This document shows, in pieces, positions 5,966 through 11,010 of a DNA stretch of 11,010 bases. A model generated the notes under the pieces. It was given only the letters and a program-made list of their open reading frames with translations, made no database searches and was not told the origin of the DNA. The position numbers were made by a program, and so were the translations under genes. This DNA comes from Bacteroidales bacterium (GTDB lineage Bacteria; Bacteroidota; Bacteroidia; Bacteroidales; P3), in assembly GCA_017647065.1 (NCBI GenBank), contig JAGCLI010000008.1:1-11010 (forward strand), written 5' to 3'. How positions within the stretch are numbered: the first letter of the stretch is position 1; each line of letters starts with the position of its first letter.

Positions 5966-7393
5966 ATGTTTATGAGAAGAAACTATCGTTTTATTCTTTG
6001 TATTTTAATAGCAATCCTATCTTTTAATCAAGGTATTGCACAAGTTAGACAATATAAGCATCTTCCTGATTTTGATTATGCTGACTATGATAAACATTTA
6101 AAATTCATGAATACACCTTTTGCAATGGTGGGGCAAACTCTCTATTTGCAAGATGTACCTGATTCGGCTTTAAATAAATTCTTTTTTGTTGGCAATATTG
6201 CAATTCCAGAAAAGGATGACGACACAGGAGTAGAATATTACAAACTTTCAAGAATGAGTCCCGAAAGAATACAATCGCTTAAAGGAGAATGGTTTGTAGT
6301 TGCAGACTATGTTGCAGATCAATTTGCATTTGCTAAGATTTTCAATGCAGATGACTATATGCGAGATTTCACAAAAATGCAATATCCTTTCATGAAACTT
6401 GTTATTGGCTCAACTGGTGATACTGTTTTTTATAATTATCAAAATTATTACAATCGTTATAATTTTCCTTTCACACCTATGAGTTATTATAACGAAAATA
6501 AGAATCAATATCCTGTAAGTAAATGGTCGCACGAGGACATAAATCTTGTTGATTATGATACTAATAGCAACTATGCTCACCTTCCTATGCGTTTAGTGGG
6601 ATATAAAATTACTCTTCCTGTGGTTACCGATGCTACATTAAAGAGATTATTCAACGGAACAAGACTCTATAACTACGATGATGATAGTCGCAAATATTCT
6701 TTCACCGATTATCCTATTGGAAAAGCGAAACTCTTAGCCGGAAAAACATTTACCGTTGCTGATTGGTGTCATAGCGCTGAAAATCTAACAGATGTGTATT
6801 TGAAATTAGTACAAAAAGGAGGTCGTGATACGGTTTATTACAAATATCCAACTATTAAAGAACGTGGAGAATTTGATTTTGTAATTGAGGCTTACTATAA
6901 GAAAGTTAGAGAATATTATAAAGACAAAGATTTTGTAGTTCGAGGAGACAAATTTCCATTAACCGTTATTGATTTACGTTGGAAAAGACCTATAACAGTT
7001 AAACAAGGTGACGTTTTCCATTGTTTAGACTTTGTAGTAAAAGACGGAAAATTCCAAATGTTGATGAGAAACGAGAAAGGAAGAAAATTCTATATGCCAG
7101 CCGATTTTAATTTAGGAGATAGATTGAGTTTTGATCTTTATTTAGCAGACGGAAATAAGGTTTTGAAATACAAAGACACCTATCCTACATATCACAAAGC
7201 AATCTTACAAAAAGAGTTAATAAAAGATATGACAATGGATATGGCATTTCTTTCTTGGGGCAAAGCAGACAGAGAAGTATTAAACAATTTCGATGGAAGC
7301 AATCGACATTGGTTTTACATGGGAAATATTTACATTATTTTCCGCAACAATAAACTTTTCCGTGTTGCAATGATTCCTGTAGAATTAAGATAA
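5966..7393 (+). CDS. Secreted protein with internal duplication, unknown function
   Basis: I do not recognise the family. The start at 5966 gives 475 residues and an N-terminal signal peptide (MRRN, then hydrophobic FILCILIAILSF, likely cut after IAQ at 26). A second ATG at 5972 is almost as good. An upstream TTG at 5921 lies within the promoter and is rejected. The mature part has two related blocks of about 95-120 residues, ~51-165 and ~207-300. Each has a VGxxLxL start, a DDD cluster, a GxxFxVAD segment (57-64 and 53-60 residues into the block) and an (M/L)KLV...DTVxYxY end. A weaker third copy follows at ~325-385 (KQGDVFHCLDFV, QMLMRNEKGRKFYM). There is no T9SS sorting domain and no lipobox cysteine, so it is probably periplasmic or outer-membrane associated. 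It leads an operon with a TPR protein 10 nt downstream. Confidence 0.8.
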   Translation: MFMRRNYRFILCILIAILSFNQGIAQVRQYKHLPDFDYADYDKHLKFMNTPFAMVGQTLYLQDVPDSALNKFFFVGNIAIPEKDDDTGVEYYKLSRMSPERIQSLKGEWFVVADYVADQFAFAKIFNADDYMRDFTKMQYPFMKLVIGSTGDTVFYNYQNYYNRYNFPFTPMSYYNENKNQYPVSKWSHEDINLVDYDTNSNYAHLPMRLVGYKITLPVVTDATLKRLFNGTRLYNYDDDSRKYSFTDYPIGKAKLLAGKTFTVADWCHSAENLTDVYLKLVQKGGRDTVYYKYPTIKERGEFDFVIEAYYKKVREYYKDKDFVVRGDKFPLTVIDLRWKRPITVKQGDVFHCLDFVVKDGKFQMLMRNEKGRKFYMPADFNLGDRLSFDLYLADGNKVLKYKDTYPTYHKAILQKELIKDMTMDMAFLSWGKADREVLNNFDGSNRHWFYMGNIYIIFRNNKLFRVAMIPVELR

Positions 7394-7403
7394 AGACCAA
7401 ACA

Positions 7404-9089
7404 ATGAATTATCAAGACGAGAACGAAGACATAGATTATTTAATAAACGACTTCAAAAATAAAGTAGAAAATAAAGCAAACTTAATTTTCTATGATATAG
7501 ATGAATGGTTGGATATCATAGACTTCTTTTCGATTGAGAATTACCAAAAATATTATTTAGAAAAAGCAATACAATTAGCCTATAAACAATATCCAAATAA
7601 TGAAGAGATTATTGTAAGAAATGCGGATTTTATTGCTGAGAGCGATTACAAAAAAGCTCTTGTTTATCTATTAAACGAAAAAAAGATATTAAAAAATCCA
7701 GAACACCGAACCCTTCTTGCTTATCAGGGAGCTAAAATTCTATCAAAAAACAACAAAGATAAAGAAGCATTAAACACAGCACAAGAGTGTTTAAAACACA
7801 AAGTAAATGAATATATATTAAGCCTAATAGCATATCAATACATAAGGCTATTTAAATACGAAGAAGCTTCAAAATATTTAATAAAAGCATTTGAGATTTG
7901 TTATAACAACTACACAAAAAACAAAGGAGAAGAAGTAAGAAGTTATGGAGCAAGAGATTTTTTGTGTGCAGGCACTACTATTTCCGATGGATTGATTAGC
8001 ACAACGAGTCTATTGTGTAAAGTAGAAAATAAATACAAAGAGATTTTCTATCCAATAGTTGAAAAATTCGTAGAATACGACCCTCAGAATCTATCGTATT
8101 GGGAAATGATTGCTGAATTTTATGAAAAATGTGAAGATTACCCAAAGGCTTTAAGTGCATGTGAATACTATCTTTGTTTACAACCAAATGATTTAGATAT
8201 GATTAGAAGAAAATATCTAAACTATATCGATAGTGGAAAGAAGAAAGATAGAATAAAAATCTTAAAAAAGATAATAGAATTATTAGAAATAAAACTCCAA
8301 AACAAAACCTTACTAAACCAAACTCGCAATGATTTATTAAATACCTATGGAGTAACATACAAAGAGATTATAAACATATATTTTGAAGAAAATAAAATTC
8401 AGCAATGCGAAGATATATGCAAGGAAATTCTAAAAAAAAGTCTTCAATTCCCTTTTTTCTCACAAGAAATACTATTCACAAAATCATATATTTATCACAC
8501 CCTATCTCGCATTTACCTTGAATTAGAAAAATATAATTTGGCAGAAACTTACGCCGCAAAGATAGTTGAAATAGAACCAGAGAATTATTCTGCAAAAATA
8601 GCATATAGCGAATTACTTTTAATAATTGGTAAATTTGAACAAGCAGAAGAACTTTTCCTAAGCATATACGATTCCATTGAAGAAAATATTGCAGAATTAA
8701 AATCAAAGAAATATCCAAACGAATTGAAGCTGGAAGAACAATATTCTTTACTTACTATGCTATTTACAACTTGGGCAAAAAGTTTCTTTGTAGAAAATAG
8801 TGGAGATGCATCATTAAATCTTTTAAACAATTTAATAGAAGAATTACTAACAGCAGATTATGTTGAAGATTGTTTATATACCGCCTTTGCAACCTATATT
8901 GAAATAATTACTCACACAAATACTACTACCAACAACTTAGAAAAATATATCACAGAGGCTATTGAAATGTATGGACCTACTTTATTAGAAGATTTAATAG
9001 AATTTCCTCCTCTTGAAAAAAATGAAGAACTACGCTTATTCCTTAAACAATTGCATAAATATTTTGAAGATAATGAAGAACTTTATTAA
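7404..9089 (+). CDS. Tetratricopeptide (TPR) repeat protein
   Basis: This 561-residue, largely helical and acidic protein has no signal peptide or membrane segment, so it is probably cytoplasmic. The clearest TPR unit is ~231-264 (YWEMIAEFYEKCEDYPKALS, then YYLCLQPND), with the W/Y, G/A, Y, A and P pattern of the motif. Others are at ~363-396 (YHTLSRIYLELEKYNLAETY, then EIEPEN) and ~397-424. More degenerate helical pairs at ~75-165 look like diverged repeats. TPR arrays serve as protein-binding scaffolds, and nothing here names the partner. The start at 7404 is 10 nt after the preceding stop, and its 3' end overlaps the next gene by 17 nt. A homologue-based name was not possible. Confidence 0.85.
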   Translation: MNYQDENEDIDYLINDFKNKVENKANLIFYDIDEWLDIIDFFSIENYQKYYLEKAIQLAYKQYPNNEEIIVRNADFIAESDYKKALVYLLNEKKILKNPEHRTLLAYQGAKILSKNNKDKEALNTAQECLKHKVNEYILSLIAYQYIRLFKYEEASKYLIKAFEICYNNYTKNKGEEVRSYGARDFLCAGTTISDGLISTTSLLCKVENKYKEIFYPIVEKFVEYDPQNLSYWEMIAEFYEKCEDYPKALSACEYYLCLQPNDLDMIRRKYLNYIDSGKKKDRIKILKKIIELLEIKLQNKTLLNQTRNDLLNTYGVTYKEIINIYFEENKIQQCEDICKEILKKSLQFPFFSQEILFTKSYIYHTLSRIYLELEKYNLAETYAAKIVEIEPENYSAKIAYSELLLIIGKFEQAEELFLSIYDSIEENIAELKSKKYPNELKLEEQYSLLTMLFTTWAKSFFVENSGDASLNLLNNLIEELLTADYVEDCLYTAFATYIEIITHTNTTTNNLEKYITEAIEMYGPTLLEDLIEFPPLEKNEELRLFLKQLHKYFEDNEELY

Positions 9090-9807
9090 AACATTTATTA
9101 TTTGCGTATTTTTCACAAGCATTAGTATAACAACTTTTGCCCAAACGCAAAATCCAACCCCAAAGAGTGAAGAAAAAATAATTATTGAACAAGTTACCTC
9201 TTGGTATATGGACAATATGAACTACGGAACAGTTACTTTACTTATGACAATAGAAAGTAGTTTTATTCCTTTTCCATCTGAGGTTGTTGTTCCACCTGCT
9301 GCATACAAGGCATTAGAGCAAGAAAGCAATATGAACATAGTTTTAGTCGTTGTTTTTGCAACCTTAGGTGCCATAATAGGAGCTTTAATAAATTATTACT
9401 TAGCATTTTGGCTTGGACGACCAATTATTTACAAATTTGTAGAAACTCGTTTCGGTAAGATGTGTCTTTTGAGCAAAGAAAAGGTAGAAAAAGCTGAACA
9501 ATATTTCGATAAGCACGGCAAAAGTTCAACTTTTATTGGTCGTTTAGTACCTGGAATCCGTCAGTTAATATCTATTCCCGCAGGTTTAGCAAAAATGAAT
9601 ATCGTTAGTTTCATTTGTTTTACTGCCTTAGGAGCTGGTATTTGGAATATCTTATTAGCAGTTTTGGGATACATAGGACACGGAAATAAAGAATTGATTG
9701 ACCAATATAGTCATGAACTTTCTTACATCCTTCTCGGATTAGGAGTTTTGTTTGTAATATATTTAATATACAAAGGCGTATCAAAAAAGAAAACTTCAAA
9801 AAAATAA
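9073..9807 (+). CDS. DedA family (SNARE-associated/VTT domain) membrane protein
   Basis: The 244-residue inner-membrane protein belongs to the DedA superfamily, whose members flip or carry lipids such as undecaprenyl phosphate or phosphatidylethanolamine. Family marks are E61 and IPFPSE (65-70) in the re-entrant loop, a GAIIGALINYYLAFWLG helix (99-115) and FIGRLVPGIRQLISIPAG (154-171) with R157 and R163, both typical. Hydrophobic segments follow at ~175-200 and ~218-233, ending in a basic KKKTSKK tail. The first 24 residues look like a cleavable signal peptide ending FAQ, an extra over most DedA proteins. The ATG at 9073 lies within the end of the TPR gene. A TTG at 9013 would add 20 hydrophilic residues before the signal peptide and is rejected. 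It overlaps the aroE reading frame at its stop. The transported lipid is not known. Confidence 0.9.
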   Translation: MKNFIKTFIICVFFTSISITTFAQTQNPTPKSEEKIIIEQVTSWYMDNMNYGTVTLLMTIESSFIPFPSEVVVPPAAYKALEQESNMNIVLVVVFATLGAIIGALINYYLAFWLGRPIIYKFVETRFGKMCLLSKEKVEKAEQYFDKHGKSSTFIGRLVPGIRQLISIPAGLAKMNIVSFICFTALGAGIWNILLAVLGYIGHGNKELIDQYSHELSYILLGLGVLFVIYLIYKGVSKKKTSKK

Positions 9808-10544
9808 GTTACGGACTTATAGGTTTTCCTCTCTCCCACTCTTATTCCAAAAAGCATTTTGATGAAAAATTTGCTCGTTTGGAAATAGATTGTGATTTTA
9901 ATCTTTATGAAATAGAGTGTATTGACCAAGTAGAAGATTTAATTCAAAAAGAAAAAAATCTTAACGGCTTTTGTGTTACAATGCCCTATAAAGAAAAAAT
10001 ATTATCTTACCTAAATACTCTTAGCCCTACTGCAAAGGCTTGTGGGAATGTTAATTGCGTAAAAATAATTCGTCAAAACAACAATATAGAACTTCAAGGT
10101 TACAATACCGATGCTTTTGGTTTTGAATATAGTCTTTTAAATCAACTTAATATTCAAGGAATTAACCAAGCTTATATATTAGGAAGTGGTGGTGTTTCAA
10201 AGACTATTTCTTTTGTTTTAGCAAAACACAATATCAAACATAAAATAGTAAGTCGCAACCCTAAGCAAGAACAGATTTCTTACAATCAAATGAATGAGGA
10301 ATTTAGCGACAATACTCTCTTTATCAATGCCTCACCGGTAGGAATGCACTCTTTAAAAGATAAAACACCAGATATTGATTTTAAAAAACTAAATTCCTCT
10401 CATCAAATTTTTGATTTAATCTATAACCCTTCTCCAACCTTGCTAATGAAAAAAGCAAGAGAAAAAGGTGCAAAAGCAATTGACGGAGCAAAAATGTTAT
10501 TTTATCAAGCAGAAAAAGCGTGGGAAATATGGCAATCAAAATAA
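9804..10544 (+). CDS. aroE: Shikimate dehydrogenase, non-canonical start
   Basis: AroE reduces 3-dehydroshikimate to shikimate with NADPH, the fourth step towards aromatic amino acids. From 9804 it is 246 residues, normal for Bacteroidota. Seen motifs: YGLIGFPLSHSYSK with shikimate-binding S11 and S13, VTMPYK with catalytic K63, NVN (82-84), NTD with catalytic D103, ILGSGGVSK (125-133) for NADP, NASPVGM (175-181), and MLFYQAEKAWEIW (231-243). No ATG, GTG or TTG precedes the motif. The frame opens after a TGA at 9714-9716, and the first TTG (9879) would remove residues 1-26 including S11 and S13. The likely start is ATA at 9804, overlapping the dedA TAA as ATAA. A -1 frameshift, or an ATC/ATT start upstream (e.g. 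ATC at 9780), are alternatives. The enzyme identity is firm; the exact start is open. Confidence 0.85.
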   Translation: MSYGLIGFPLSHSYSKKHFDEKFARLEIDCDFNLYEIECIDQVEDLIQKEKNLNGFCVTMPYKEKILSYLNTLSPTAKACGNVNCVKIIRQNNNIELQGYNTDAFGFEYSLLNQLNIQGINQAYILGSGGVSKTISFVLAKHNIKHKIVSRNPKQEQISYNQMNEEFSDNTLFINASPVGMHSLKDKTPDIDFKKLNSSHQIFDLIYNPSPTLLMKKAREKGAKAIDGAKMLFYQAEKAWEIWQSK

Positions 10545-11010
10545 TTATAATCTTTATTTGTTTAATACTGAGTCACAACAACAAAATAGGAAAAATAGTT
10601 TGTAACTTAAACACTTTTTTTCACGAATCATTCCACGCTCTTACCTCTTTAATCTTAGGTAACAAAGTAAAAGAAATTGAGTTTGATACCTCGGCAGAGG
10701 GAAGTTGCAAAAGCATAAGTAAAAGCAAGTTTAGAACCTTCTTATGCTCTCTTGCAGGATATATAGGTTGTGCATTACTTGCCCTACTCTTTATTTTTTG
10801 CATCAAAAAACAAATTACACACTACACTTTTATTGCTTTAACTTTTTTATCATTCTTTATACTCTTATTTTACATTAGAAAGACCTATGCAATGCTTTGG
10901 ACAATTTGTTTTGCTTGCATAAATTTGATTTTTGTTTTAGCCCCAATACCTATTTCAATAGAAAATTACACTCTATTTACTTATGCAACAATCATTCTAA
11001 TAGAAAACAC
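10529..11010 (+). CDS. M50B-like membrane metalloprotease (partial, runs off the window)
   Basis: The frame opens at ATG 10529, overlapping the end of aroE by 16 nt, and stays open to the window end (160 codons seen). HESFH at 32-36 is an HExxH zinc motif. It sits in HESFHALTSLILGNKV, followed by CSLAGYIGCALLALL (73-87), the pattern of the peptidase M50B-like family (site-2-protease relatives; compare HELGHAL...LAGYLGPAL). The N-terminus is hydrophobic, and further membrane segments are at ~72-92, ~97-115 and ~118-140. Intramembrane zinc proteases cut membrane-bound substrates such as anti-sigma factors. The second metal ligand motif would lie beyond the window, so activity cannot be judged. 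The region is rich in Cys (C11, C25, C60, C73, C81, C91). It is the fifth gene of the operon starting at 5966. Confidence 0.75.
   Translation, partial: MAIKIIIIFICLILSHNNKIGKIVCNLNTFFHESFHALTSLILGNKVKEIEFDTSAEGSCKSISKSKFRTFLCSLAGYIGCALLALLFIFCIKKQITHYTFIALTFLSFFILLFYIRKTYAMLWTICFACINLIFVLAPIPISIENYTLFTYATIILIEN

Noticed and set aside
9013..9072. Upstream TTG start for the DedA protein
   Set aside because: It adds 20 residues before a good signal peptide and lengthens overlap with the TPR gene. ATG at 9073 fits.
9879..10544. aroE beginning at the TTG at 9879
   Set aside because: The encoded sequence upstream (YGLIGFPLSHSYSK) is the conserved AroE N-terminus with shikimate-binding serines, so the protein must begin earlier.
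10621..10806. Minus-strand 61-codon frame near the right end
   Set aside because: The plus-strand frame carries HESFH and membrane segments of a protease, which explains the region better.

Overview
The window looks like a chromosomal piece of an anaerobic, low-GC member of the Bacteroidota (Bacteroidetes). Three things point there. The promoters have the phylum's -7 element TAnnTTTG, with TATATTTG at 2063-2070 and 5933-5940. One secreted protein ends in a type A sorting domain of the type IX secretion system. Coding sequences are A-rich and mostly lack strong Shine-Dalgarno sites. No mobile element, CRISPR array, rRNA or tRNA is visible, and the genus cannot be fixed from the sequence.

Layout. 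(1) At 1-690 lie the tail of an upstream gene and a CatA-like acyltransferase, facing a minus-strand T9SS cargo gene (731-1519) across a small shared hairpin. (2) At 1520-2122 is a 600-bp AT-rich gene-free stretch. It holds a degenerate ~21-bp tandem repeat, an inverted repeat and, at its right end, a textbook Bacteroidota promoter. (3) At 2123-5115 is a three-gene operon, acyl-CoA dehydrogenase - etfB - etfA. The Etf subunits closely resemble the clostridial electron-bifurcating type, suggesting crotonyl-CoA reduction to butyryl-CoA coupled to ferredoxin reduction. A perfect 20-bp bidirectional terminator separates it from convergent trmD. (4) At 5183-5863 (minus) is trmD, the tRNA m1G37 methyltransferase, divergent from the next unit. 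(5) From 5966 to the window end runs a tightly packed operon: a secreted protein with an internal duplication, a TPR protein, a DedA-family membrane protein, shikimate dehydrogenase (aroE) and a truncated M50B-like membrane metalloprotease. Neighbours overlap by 4-17 nt or are 10 nt apart.

The most unusual point is the start of aroE. The conserved N-terminus is encoded, but the open frame has no ATG, GTG or TTG ahead of it. The frame joins the dedA stop codon through ATAA, where ATGA would be expected, directly after an A AAA AAA heptamer. Possible explanations are an ATA start, a -1 frameshift that fuses DedA to AroE, or a single-base change or error. The rest of the window is mainly ordinary metabolism and envelope genes. 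I see no clear new defence or mobile system.
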